Origin: Endomychus coccineus
Taxonomy: Eukaryota > Arthropoda > Insecta > Coleoptera > Endomychidae
Assembly: GCA_958510875.1 (NCBI GenBank)
Contig: OY294068.1
Location: 178,653,411-178,717,410, forward strand
Direction: 5' to 3'
Length of the DNA: 64,000 bases
This document shows positions 36,880-46,989 of this stretch, one piece after another; the first letter of the stretch is position 1, and each line of letters opens with the position of its first letter. Under the pieces are notes generated by a model. That model was not told the DNA's origin. It worked only from the letters and a program-made list of their open reading frames with translations, and did not search any database. The position numbers were made by a program, and so were the translations under genes.

Positions 36880-37800
36880 GGTATTCATCCCATTTGTCAG
36901 ATGAGGAGACATGCATATGTTCCATACAATAATCTATGTCAGTGCACTTGAATCCAGCGATTATGTAACAAAATAGTAGCCCGTTCCGTACCGTCAGTAA
37001 GTTAAAATATGTAACTCTTACACTTAGGTAATATTGAGACATAGTCGTGATTAACTTTTTTATCCCATAAGATCGTGAAATGATGAGGACAAAGTTCATT
37101 GGCAATGTTGGGGTTTTAATTAAAGTTTTTCCAAAGGGACAATCGAGCTCTGTTATGTAATAAAACGAATTGTGGCATTTTAGCGAGCATTTTAAATCTC
37201 TAAATTCATCACATTTAAAGAATGGATTTCAGGAATGGGAATTAAATTTTCTGTAAAGAATTTTCTTTTCGTCCAGTGAACGTTTAATATTTTTAAATGT
37301 TCTCGTGAATAATTTTCATCTTTTTTCCCACTTGCCTGAAGTTTTAATCATGGTTATTAAATTTTCGTGTTAAATGAAATAAGTTTGTTTAAGTCGTAAA
37401 TAATTTCAAATGAACTTGTGAAATATGATTTCAACTTTATTACGCCACGGTTTTAATTTTAATTAAGCGTGAATAGTAACCTGACGAGGATAGGAATGGA
37501 ATTATCATGTAACTAGATTAAATAGAAATAAGTTAATAGTTCTTTGTTGTTCCTTTTATATACAGTAAAAAAATTGTACTAATAATAGGATATAGCGTAT
37601 TAAAGATGAATCTGTGCATGTTCTTGTGATTATGTTCGTTTTGGTTTTGATTGATTATGAAAATTCCGAGCTTGTTTTATCGAATTTTCATTTAACATTT
37701 CCTACTTCGTACTAGGATGTTAAACATTCATTGCAGGATTATTTTATTCGCATTACGTAAAATTAAAATTTTCACTTTAATAAATTAATATAAGTCACCT
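36880..37800. other. AT-rich spacer
   Basis: No recognised coding relic. The minus-strand frame at 36845-37105 lies where a LINE endonuclease would be expected, but no diagnostic motif could be read in it. Confidence 0.35.
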
Positions 37801-37808
37801 AACTCTCG

Positions 37809-38018
37809 ATGCATAGTAGTAACCTCACATTGCCCATTTCCGGGCTGCCGGAATCAGGAGTTGAGGATACCTACTGGGATTTGAATACAATAAACAACGA
37901 TGGTTCACTGGACATTAGTTTTCCTGATGAACCTACTACGCATCTACGTCATGTGGCTAACGCAACAGTAACACTTTTCACGAATTTCGAGTCAAAACTA
38001 AAACATTGTCAATGTTAA
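37809..38018 (+). CDS. Unrecognised short open frame
   Basis: This 69-codon frame is less low-complexity than its neighbours, with a mixed composition and an acidic centre containing the run NNDGSLDISFPDEP. It matches no family that could be recalled, has no clear promoter or splice signals, and may be an exon fragment, a decayed transposon piece or chance. The methionine start is arbitrary. Confidence 0.15.
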   Translation: MHSSNLTLPISGLPESGVEDTYWDLNTINNDGSLDISFPDEPTTHLRHVANATVTLFTNFESKLKHCQC

Positions 38019-38120
38019 ATGTTACGCTTCTTTCAGCTTTAAATGAAGTATATTTCCACTTCTAGATTGAAGACGTCGCCGCATGCTGTTCATGAGACTA
38101 GCAATCTGTTATTGAGGGAT

Positions 38121-38143
38121 AAATAATAATAATAATAATAATG
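38121..38143. repeat. (AAT)n microsatellite
   Basis: About seven consecutive AAT units. Confidence 0.95.
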
Positions 38144-39134
38144 AAAAATATATTTAAATATTCCTATTATTTCCAATAGTAAATTTTTAATAAATTTTGA
38201 ATATAATGTAATGTATCTTATATAGGAGCGATTTATATTCATCATAATTTATTGAAAAAAAAAGTTTTGTTTTATTGATATGAGAGATTTATTTAAATTG
38301 ATAATAGATATACATACATATACCGACCGGGTAACTGAAATTTTGCAATTTTCTATAACATATTTATATTTTTTATTTTCCACTATCTATCATTAGCTGA
38401 AGGACACCTCTATTTATTAAGCAGAGGAAATATCTAAAAACAATAGTTTATTAAAAACAGAAAAATGAAAACAGAAAACTGTTATTGCTCGGATTTCCCC
38501 TTAATGTTCGGGTAATACCGATCAAACAATACATGCATATTTCTACTATCTGATACAATAGTCACAGGTATAATATGGTTCATTTTTATCCCAAGCCGCG
38601 CACTCTGAATGCAAAGACTCATTAGATTTAATGGATGTCATCCACCACTCTATTCTTTCCAAATTCTTAGCAGGTTATGCATGGTTCTTTAGCAACCTCT
38701 TGTACTTCCAACACTTTTTTACCTCTACATTCTTGCTTTGTTTCATTTTCTGGGTTGACAAATGGAGGGCATTCCTTCAGTTTGTTTTTTCGACCAGTAG
38801 AATTTTGTTTTTAAGTACCGATTTTAATAGCATCTTTGTTTTCTTGAATAGTAGACTTCCGGGGATAGCTAATCCTGAAAAATCTTGGCTTCCGGATAGA
38901 TCACGGGTCACAATGGAACGACTTGATGCCGACGTTTTGTCAACCATTACAGGTGGCATCTTCAGCGCCGGCTTGAGGCTTGAACTGAAACTGATTCTAC
39001 TGGTTTCTGTAGCCATATTCATTGTAGGAAAAAGTTCTTCATGCTACACAGTTCACTGCATTTATTCCGGTGGTTAACTCCATTCTGGCACATGACCCTG
39101 CCTTTGTGTGATCATGTGCGAAGTGGAATTTTCT

Positions 39135-39405
39135 AGCTTGGGTTTCCAAACGTTGAGAAGGTGATATCCCGAGTCACGGTTTGGATTATTTCGATGTATT
39201 AGGGGCTCGGGCTAGGATTTTAGTGTTTTCGAAAAGGATCTGATGATTAGTGTCAAACTTGTGTTCCGCATGTGCAGATCTACTGGTGTCACGAAGCCTT
39301 GTACAGCGCTCATGTTCTTTTACACGAGTAGCTACTGTACGACATGTTTCACCAATGTAGACCTTACCGCAAGAATAGGGAATACTATAAACACCTTCTT
39401 TTTCT
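39135..39405 (-). pseudogene. Penelope-like element GIY-YIG endonuclease fragment (second PLE family)
   Basis: The minus strand from about 39405 reads GVYSIPYSCGKVYIGETCRT, then VATRVKEHERC, then AHAEHKFDTNHQILFENTK and ILARAP. This is the GIY-YIG nuclease of a PLE, with the GVY and YIG boxes, the arginine in the TR-VKEHER helix, and the downstream AEH...H.I.F motif. A stop follows near 39175. Its sequence differs clearly from the GIY-YIG domains at 42.5 and 45.55 kb, so it is another PLE family. No RT domain could be read upstream on the minus strand; frames at 39525-39725 and 38777-39022 could be linker and 3' sequence of the same element but lack motifs. Confidence 0.8.
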
Positions 39406-39419
39406 TTCTTTAGTTCTGC

Positions 39420-41155
39420 TTATTAGTGTTTTTTAGAAACAAATGGTCAATGCAACTTCCACAGTTTTCCTGTATCCTAGTACGCTTATTTCATGTTGAG
39501 ATAGAATCTTTCTCATACAATATATCAATTTTGGACCATCTCAGGATATCTAGCTACTTGAATATAAGAATAGTTTTGTTTTTCAGGAAGTAGTTCAAGG
39601 TAGTTTCCCAAATTTACAATAAATGTGGAAGGAGATTTTGTAGCTGCAATATGAGCAACAGTGGGAGTGACATTAAGGTTTTCTTCCTCAAGTACCTCAC
39701 TTAATAGGGCTTGTGCATTATTCAAATGTGTCTCTAATAATTCAATGATTGTATCCTCAGCTTGAATTCATTTTCATTGATTATTTTTTGCAATAGATTG
39801 AAGTTGTGAAACTCCAGAAAATTTTAACAGAAATATTTTGATATTCTATTCTGTTGAAGTTGCAGAAATTTGATTTCTGAAAAAGATAAGCTTCATATAT
39901 TTTCATCAAAGATAACAGCAAAGTGATGCTTTGTTGACAAATTATGGCACTCTTCACATTTCATTTTAGTTTTTATAAGTAAATGTGGATTAACATATAC
40001 GCGGTGTTCAGATATGTGTTTCAAGAATTTATGATGTTTGCCTCTTTTTCATCAACCGGTGTAGGGTACTTATATAGTATAAAACGCAATCCTTTTTTTT
40101 AATACTGATGCGTTCTAGATTTCACATGATATATTTGATAATGATAACTGTTTTACCTAATTATCAATTGGTCACATTCATTGAATGAATATGGTGCAGC
40201 TCAACAGTTGACACTTTTTTCTGGCACAATTTGGTGAAAAAATTTGAATGATTACTTGAATTATTTACCACCACATTTCAAGCTTCAAGCATTCGACAAT
40301 ATCAATATTCTGTCATTCCTCTCTAACCGCAACCACGTGCTCCTAGATAGTGTATTGAGCATTTTTTATGAGATTCATGGGTACTTAGCAGGCCTTCCCG
40401 AATGGTTGATACCATCACTTCCAAGTTTCTTATATATGGCTCTTCTACCGTGAGGTCGGGCGCCGATGCCCATGAAGATGAAATTATCACCAGCGGTACT
40501 TTTTCAGCCAGTAATGTGAGGACTAAGGATCATTATGCCCACCACACTGAAGGGGGTTGCTAGTCTGTTTGATGAGCCAGTGAGATAGGTGTATATAGTG
40601 ATCTCCGTATGTGTAACGAATATATGCATATTATTTAGGTATGAGAAGAATGATATTCTATTCTCCATTTCGGGAATGGGTGTAAAGCATTGAATTATAA
40701 AAGAAACAAATTCTATTCAAGAGATAAAATCCTGTTGAGTATGAAGAGGGATTGAACCTAGTTTTTGAAAACATTCTTGTACTATGAAATGAAGTTCCCA
40801 TTTACCACACTAAATTTCCGGATGCATTTCATTTGAAGTGTTGTGGTAATATTTCATTTAAATGTTGCAGAATACCTGCTCCATTTCACAAACGCTCTCT
40901 CTTCGCTGAATGCGAGTGCTGGTTATGAGCCGGTCAAGAGAATATCTTTCACAACTTCCCAGCCTCGTCTCGACTGTTTCATTCCCTTTATTTCTAAATA
41001 AACATTTTTTGAATAGAGCTCAATTCATCGAACTTGTTATCGATCAGTTCATCGCTCGGAACAAATACAGCTTTTGATGCTAATAGGGAAGCAGATAAAC
41101 TATAAAGAGTCCTACTTTGGATATATTATAGCACTATTGATAGAAATAATCACTC
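39420..41155. other. Unassigned region
   Basis: No domain was recognised. The part next to 39405 may belong to the PLE fragment. The remainder shows no tandem or inverted structure. Confidence 0.35.
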
Positions 41156-41182
41156 TTATCTAGTAAAAATACTATTGAAGTA

Positions 41183-41222
41183 TTGAGGACCTTTCGGCTA
41201 CCTAGTAGCCATCATTGGAGTA
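41183..41222 (-). ncRNA. Degenerate hammerhead-ribozyme-like motif in the PLE end
   Basis: On the minus strand the sequence is CTCCAATGAT, then a perfect 6-bp stem GGCTAC / GTAGCC with a TAG loop (41210-41196), then GAAA (41195-41192) and GGTC. This is the order of a hammerhead: box CUGAUGA (here CCAATGA), stem II, GAAA, and a UC cleavage step. The conserved core has two substitutions, one unpaired base precedes stem II, and GAAAC is GAAAG. The matching plus-strand copy near 45844 reads CTCCGATGA but has lost stem II. PLE termini are known to carry hammerhead motifs. Confidence 0.35.
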
Positions 41223-41449
41223 AACTAAATTATAAATCAAAACTTGCCTGTTTTGATACTGTTTGAGGATAATAATGTAAACAATGGGTTACCCTCAGCT
41301 GAAGATAAATCGGAATTTAATTTTAAAAAATTTGGATCCCTTCTAATTTACCTAGATATTTGTCTGTACTGTGTTTTAAAAGTGATAAACTTCCTTGGGG
41401 AATGTTGTGACCTGTATTCAAAATCCACACATCAAAAAAATGTAGTTGA

Positions 41450-42160
41450 AGTTTTCACCTACTGCAGCTGCATACGGAATGACAAATGGTTTTAATATCA
41501 GGTCCCTATATCTGAGAGCATTTACAAATCTCTCCAGCAATACGAGGTCGCTTCTTCCGCCAATGCTGATACCACCCCAAAGCCATCACCGTTCCGCCTT
41601 GGTAGCTGTTAACTTCCTGTGCAGTACTAAGTCTCCAAACATTACCAGGTTGTCTCCATACAGGAGTACGTATGGTATCTGGACGTAAACCGCATCTCGA
41701 TTCATCACTTAACAACACAGGAGTCCATTCTTGCACGCCCCATTCGATGTGATTTCTAGCCCAGAAAATTAGGGCGTCGCGATTTCCTCTGGATAATGGT
41801 GTAGCTCTCCATGGACGCCTGGCACGTAAATTGGACTCGTGTAGTCTATTTCTCACAGTTTGCTCACTCTAATGTATATGGTGAGCGTTTCTGAGTTCTA
41901 AACTTAGTTGACCTGCCGTGTGGGTTGGATTTCTCAGAGCTTGAATTCTCAGAAATCTGTCCTGTGTCGCCGTTGTTATTCTGGTACGGCCAGTATGTTG
42001 CTCTCTAACATCACCAGTCTGATTATAACGAATCCATAATCGACTTATAGTGGACTGGTTAGTCCCTAATTCATTGGCAACAACCCTCTGCGACATTCCA
42101 GCTTGAAGCATTCCAATGGCTCTTAAGTGCACGTCTCTCTGGAGGTAATTGCGTTCCATA
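41450..42160 (-). pseudogene. Tc1-type transposase relic
   Basis: The minus strand from 42159 encodes an N-terminal helix-turn-helix part (HLRAIGMLQAGMSQRVVANE, then TISRLWIRYNQTGD, and GRTRITTATQDRFLRIQALR). After a frameshift near 41865 comes SEQTVRNRLHESNLRARRP, then WTPVLLSDESRCGLRPD, which holds the first catalytic aspartate, and GGTVMALGWYQHWRKKR. A further shift leads to ALRYRDLILKPFVIPYAAAV (about 41517-41458), which precedes the second catalytic block in Tc1 proteins. The sequence stops there, so the second and third acidic residues are missing. It interrupts the minus-strand PLE arm. Element termini were not resolved. Confidence 0.85.
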
Positions 42161-42424
42161 ATTTAGACAAACAACACTACTCAAAATTTTCAATAATTAC
42201 CATTCGCTGGTCGGATAACATCTGATTTGATCTGATGAATGAAACAAGGAACGACATGAAGAAAATGAATAGTCGTTGGGAAAAAGAGGAACACATGCCA
42301 TGATGTTCAAAATGATAAAAAAGTATTGTGTAAATAACAAACAAAGATCTGCAACGCAATAATGCCACGTGGATCTCCGAGAATTAACAAACAATCCCAA
42401 AATATGCTTGACCCTTAGATTCTT

Positions 42425-42851
42425 TTGATGTGTGTATGTTCGTCTACCACTGATTTCAAACCATTATTTTTCTTCATATGGGCAAAATGTTCTTTATAAC
42501 GAGTTAAAATGTTCCTCTTAGTTTGACCCACATAGCATTTTGAACACTACTCACAATTGATTATGTAAATCCCGGATTTGTCAAAATTGGAAACTTTATC
42601 GAAAGTGTTGCCTAAACGGTGTTCAGCTTGTTCTTACATCTATAAACTGGTTGTACTGCAAATTTAGAAAACAAGCTATGAAATATAATAATTACTGAAG
42701 AATGATAAGTGAAATCTTCGAATTTCATTGAAGTATTTGAAGCAATTGGTTAGTTGGTTACGTTTCAATTTTTTTTTGTTCTTAGAAATTGAATTATTGA
42801 TCAAAGATTTGTGGTAACCATTGTCCAATGCGATTTGCTGAAGTTTCTCAA
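42425..42851 (-). pseudogene. Inverted partial PLE copy: linker plus GIY-YIG endonuclease
   Basis: Reading the minus strand from 42851, the text KLQQIALDNGYHKSLINNS is the linker after the RT. It is followed near 42600-42425 by NFDKSGIYIINCE, a stop, CSKCYVGQTKRNILTRYKEH and FAHMKKNNGLKSVVDEHTHI, a GIY-YIG nuclease with GIY, YVG, the arginine helix and KEH. The equivalent plus-strand domain is at 45540-45650. It is joined head to head with the plus-strand RT at 42851/42852. Confidence 0.85.
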
Positions 42852-43374
42852 CTTTTTACCTAAGATTCATAAGCCGGGTAATTCCATGAGACCAATCATT
42901 TCAAACATCAATTGTCCTTCGTATAAGATAGCAAAATGTATAGTGAAGGAACTTAGCGACTTCCGAACCGCACCAAGTTTGTCTGTGGAAAATTCTTTGG
43001 AACTTATTGCAACATTGAAACATTTCAAATTTGAATGGAATGTATGGAGCAAAATTATTTCACTTCTAACAAAAATTACTATACACAAACAAACGGATGT
43101 GCAATGGGCAATCCACTCTCTACTTTTTGGCAAATATTTACCTAGCAAATTTGAAACCTATTTGAAATCAAAATTTAATCAGTTTCCAAAATTTGGTATA
43201 GATACGTTGACGACATTTTCGCGATTACAAGTAAAGATTTTGCGTTTCATGGCTTTTTGGCTTAATAGCCAATTTAATTCACTGAGAATTACTGTCGAGA
43301 TAGAAATGGATACTCAGGTTCCTTTCCTTGATATCAACATTATGAAAGATGGTATTCACATGGATTTCAACATA
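42852..43374 (+). pseudogene. PLE reverse transcriptase, 5' part, interrupted by a mariner-like element
   Basis: The domain begins abruptly with FLPKIHKPGNSMRPIISNIN and continues with SYKIAKCIVKEL and SVENSLELIATL. The DVVSLFT block is deleted; MGNPLST (near 43113) is followed by a frameshift. The catalytic box YVDDIF is at 43203-43220 in another frame (RYVDDIFAIT), and then VPFLDINIMKDGIHMDFNI runs into the insertion at 43375. The open frame that starts at 42811 is chimeric: its first 14 residues are antisense of the inverted PLE copy. The rest of the element resumes at 45230. Same family as 3550-4490. Confidence 0.88.
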
Positions 43375-45229
43375 CAGGATGTTCCATCTCAGACAAGCCA
43401 CCCCGTATATTTCTTATCACATAGTGAGTGGAAGAATCTCCCGAAACACGTCGAATGATTTTGTTTGGGGGACATCTTTTCACGTATATTTGAGGCTTGA
43501 ACGAGCAACCCCCTAATAGGGGGCGCCTTAACCCCTCAAAATTGAATAGGGGAGAGGGGTCGAGTGATACGTCATTTGAAAGGTCTTGGAAACCTCTTTA
43601 CAACGGTGAACGTTGTCATGCTTACAATGGAAAAAATTAAATCTGCGTGTTTAAATCAAATGTTCAGATTGTCCTCCATTGACTTCCATACAATAATACA
43701 TTTTCTCAAACCAATAAATAAAAAAACAGCAAAACGTTTCCTTATGTTGCCTTCATTTTTTGTTTTCAGAAGGTGTTTATCTGGTTTTAACGTTTATTCG
43801 ATCATTTCATGATTTTAATCAATCTGTTGACTTACTACTTTGCTGATTTGTTTAAAATTTCAAAAAATATGGTGTACACATTGCAAGAACGTGTTGAGCT
43901 GGTTAGCCTTTATTAACAAAATCAACATTATGCCCGAGCGGCTGCAAGGATATTTAACGAAAACCATCCTGAACGTAGCGTTCGCCATAAGTACGTAATG
44001 GAATTGATTTCAAAATTTGTGGAGACGGGTTCAGTAATGGATAAAAAAAAGGGCACCCATTGGAATTGTTAAGGATGGAGGAGCAGCTGTGGCGGTATTG
44101 GGACATGTCCAACTTATGCCAAACACGCAATCTGTACGACAACTTTCTGCAGCTTCCGGTATTAGCCAATCTAACGTTTTCAGAATTTTACATAAACAAA
44201 AGTTCCATCCGTACAAAATTAAATTGATTCAAGAATTAAATGATGATAATTGGGATCGAACGCAAGAGTTTTGCGAAATTATGGTCAAGCGTTTCATTAA
44301 TAACCCAAATTTCTTGTACAACGTTTGCTTTTCTGACGAATGCACTTTTTAACTTAATGGAGAGGTTAACCGGCATAACTGTAGAATTTGGAGCGATACA
44401 AATCCTCATGTATTCCGAGAAGCTCACACTCAACCTCGGGAAAAGCTAAACGTTTGGGTTTGGGGGACCAGTTAATTGGACCTCTGTTTATTCCTGGTAA
44501 TTTAAATGGAGAAATGTATCTTGAAATGTTGGAAAATGCGATTGATCCGTTAATAACTGAACAATTAGAAAATGATCCCCTTCTACTTGAACAACAATTG
44601 CATTTCCAACAAGACGAAGCTCCTCCTCACTACGCCGCACCAGTTCGCCAATACCTCAATTTGCAATACCTCGGTCGTTGGATTGGAAGAGGTCCTATGG
44701 AGTGGCCTGCCCGATCTCCTGACCTGAACCCTCTGGACTTCTTCTTGTGGGGACATCTTAAGTCCAAGATTTTTGTGACTCAGCCTGAAAATTTGGACGA
44801 ACAACGCCAACGAATTGTACAATTTGAACAATTTTTTCAGGAATTGGTTTTTTGCAGATTGTTTAAGTTTGTAAAAAAGGCTTAATAAAAATGAGCTTGT
44901 ACGTTGTACAAATAACCAAAATATTCAAGGTGGCGCATTCGAGCAACAAAATTAATTTTTGGCAAAAACGGTTCATCAAATTTACGTTTTTCATACACTG
45001 TTGTAAAGAGGCTTCCAAGACTTTTCAAATGACGTATCACTCAACCCCTCTCTCCTATTCAATTTTGAGGGGTTGAAGCGCCCCCTATTAGGGGGTTGCT
45101 CGTTCAAGCCTCAAATATACTCCAAAAGATGTCCCCCAAACAAAATCATTCGACGTATTTCGGGAGATTTTTCCACTCATTATGGGATGAGTAATATACG
45201 TGGTGGCTCATCTGAGATGAAACACCCTG
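43375..45229 (+). mobile_element. Mariner-like (IS630-Tc1-mariner) element with long TIRs, inserted in the PLE
   Basis: The element runs from CAGGATGTTCCATCTCAG at 43375 to the inverted counterpart ending ...ACACCCTG at 45229, with a TA on each side (43373-43374 and 45230-45231). Inverted repeats extend about 230 bp into each end (to about 43602 and from about 45001) and include the AACCCCCTAATAGGGGGCGC block. Removing the element with one TA restores the PLE frame through FNIYRKPTQTNRYTQADY, as in other PLEs. Total length is 1,855 bp. It contains a decayed transposase at 43869-44885. Confidence 0.93.
43869..44885 (+). pseudogene. Mariner-like transposase, DD35D-type spacing, inactivated
   Basis: The start ATG at 43869 opens MVYTLQERVELVSLY and, after a stop, HYARAAARIFNENHPERSVR, the N-terminal helix-turn-helix of this insect transposase type. 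A second part (44089-44352) has SGISQSNVFRILHKQKFHPY and the first catalytic aspartate in VCFSDECTF. A stop and frame changes follow (EVNRHNCRIWSDTNPHVF, then EKLNVWVWGP). The last part holds the second aspartate in HFQQDEAPPHYA (44613-44615) and the third in ARSPDLNPLDFFLWG (44721-44723), with 35 residues between them. Relatives usually read GRRGP, whereas this copy has GRGP, suggesting one lost codon. At least three disruptions make it non-functional. Confidence 0.88.
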
Positions 45230-45870
45230 TATACAGAAAACCCACACAAACAAATAGGTATACCCAGGCGGATTATTGAACATTCCTTTGAGCTAGCGAA
45301 ATTATAAGAACGAAGTTGAGAAACTTCATCAAATTGCATTGGACAATGGTTACCATAAATCTTTGATCAATAATTTGATTGGTGACCTTCAAATTCAAAA
45401 GTTTCACTTACTTACTTCAGTAAAAAATTCCATATTTTGCTTTCTAAATTTGCAATACAGTTAGTTTATAGATGTGAGCACGAACTAAAACACCGTTTAG
45501 GCTATACCTATCTTTGAAAAAGTTTGCGATTTCTACAAATCCGAGATTTACAAAATCAATTGTGAAACGTGTTCAAAATGCTATGTGGGTCAAACTAGAA
45601 GGAACATTCTAACTCGTTATAAGGAACATTTTATCAGTATAAAGAAATAATGGTGGAAAAAAAAAACAGTATCCGAACACAGGTCACACCATTTCTCAAG
45701 AAAGTATATCACTTTTAAAAATGTGTAAACGAAAAAGCAGTTTATTAAATTCCAATTTATCTCCAGCTAAGAGTTACCCATTGTTTACATTATTATCCAC
45801 GAATAGTATTTGAACAGGCACAGTTTGATTTATGATTCAGTTTACTCCGATGAGGGCAATAGTATTTTTA
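45230..45870 (+). pseudogene. PLE 3' part: thumb, linker and GIY-YIG endonuclease
   Basis: The text resumes after the mariner-like element with YRKPTQTNRYTQADY, then the linker NEVEKLHQIALDNGYHKSLI (about 45311-45370), and near 45531-45645 KSEIYKINCETCSKCYVGQT followed by RRNILTRYKEHFISIKK, the GIY-YIG nuclease (here EIY and YVG) with its arginine helix. Frameshifts separate the parts. The 3' end (45725-45870) is mirrored at 41161-41340. In PLEs this nuclease nicks the target DNA for reverse transcription. Confidence 0.85.
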
Positions 45871-45874
45871 GTGG

Positions 45875-46985
45875 ATGAGGGTGATTGTTTCTTATCAATA
45901 GAGAAGAATATAGGCAATTCTTTGATTTAACTAACGAAACCTCCTCCGAAGTTATGAGTTGTTTTTTATCCCGTATCCGGATGTGCACAATTTTATTGCC
46001 TAGAAATGAAGATTGAAATGAAATAAATTTTCCTGCGTTTTCTCAATACGTTGACACGTCATACAATCGTCAATATGTTCTGTTTTTCAAGTCTCATAGA
46101 GAACAGGCTTCTCATGAATATGTTATCGATTCAACTCACCTCAGAGTGGGTTGCAGGGTAGGGTGTAATAATCGTGTCTATCGACGCGCTATTCTTTAGA
46201 TTAACCCTCAGCAGAAGCTGTGTGATTCAGTTGAAATTCAAATTAAGCTGTAAGCTACCAACATTATATTACGTGAGTACAGGTATGTGAAGCGTGGGAA
46301 GTATTTGATAGAAGCGGAAACAGTGTTTTGCTTAGATGAAATGTTTACTCACGGTACGAGACTGTCAATATTTACTGCTGCGTAAATTTTTTGTATATCA
46401 TGAGAGTTCGAAAGCACTCTTGCAGAATTAATCTGCGTTTCATAGGCGCCGCTTAAATGTTCTAGGAAAAGTACGTTCACCTTCTGTTTAAACTTGCTCT
46501 ACTACTTATTTCATAATCGTGACATGATCACCTAAATGCAAAACCATTTTCCCTAATCTAGTTTGTCTAGAGTTTGGAAGCATGTTGACAATTGCAGAGT
46601 AGATTGAAGGGAGGACTGTTCATAGCTTCGATCTATGATGAAGTTGCTAACATGTTGTAAGCAAAACAGTTTGCGAACATACAATTCTGCAGGTCAAATA
46701 TATGATTGTAGCAACAAAAATTATATTAGAATTGGCTTGGAAATTCTAATGAAAGATGCTAGGACATACTCTATGTTACATTGGAATCTTTTTCAAATAG
46801 TATACATAATGTATTTTATCACTCTGTGTATAATACTGACATTTGCTGCTATCTTAACTGTCCAATATAACCTTGTTTTATACTGACACTGACATCTGCT
46901 GTCACATGGACTATGAAAATTGTCCACAGAGTGAAGACGTAAAATAGATCGTGTCTTTACAATTTTCTTTGGGCCGATTACAATA
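45875..46985. other. Unassigned region
   Basis: No domain recognised. Open frames are short and low in complexity. Confidence 0.35.
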
Positions 46986-46989
46986 CTTC

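Larger units (their letters stand above)
41161..45870. mobile_element. Nested complex: PLE with inverted 5' partial copy, invaded by Tc1 and mariner-like elements
   Basis: A minus-strand PLE 3' part (41161-41450 and 42425-42851) abuts a plus-strand PLE (42852-43374 and 45230-45870). The sequence 42425-42851 is the reverse complement of the plus-strand PLE's 45300-45640, and 41161-41340 is that of 45725-45870. A Tc1 relic sits in the minus-strand arm and a mariner-like element in the plus-strand arm. Penelope elements are known to insert with partial terminal copies in direct or inverted orientation, which fits this layout. Confidence 0.8.

Noticed and set aside
38631..39077. 148-codon open frame on the plus strand.
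   Set aside because: Hydrophobic, phenylalanine-rich composition of the kind produced by AT-rich DNA, and it lies antisense to probable PLE 3' sequence.
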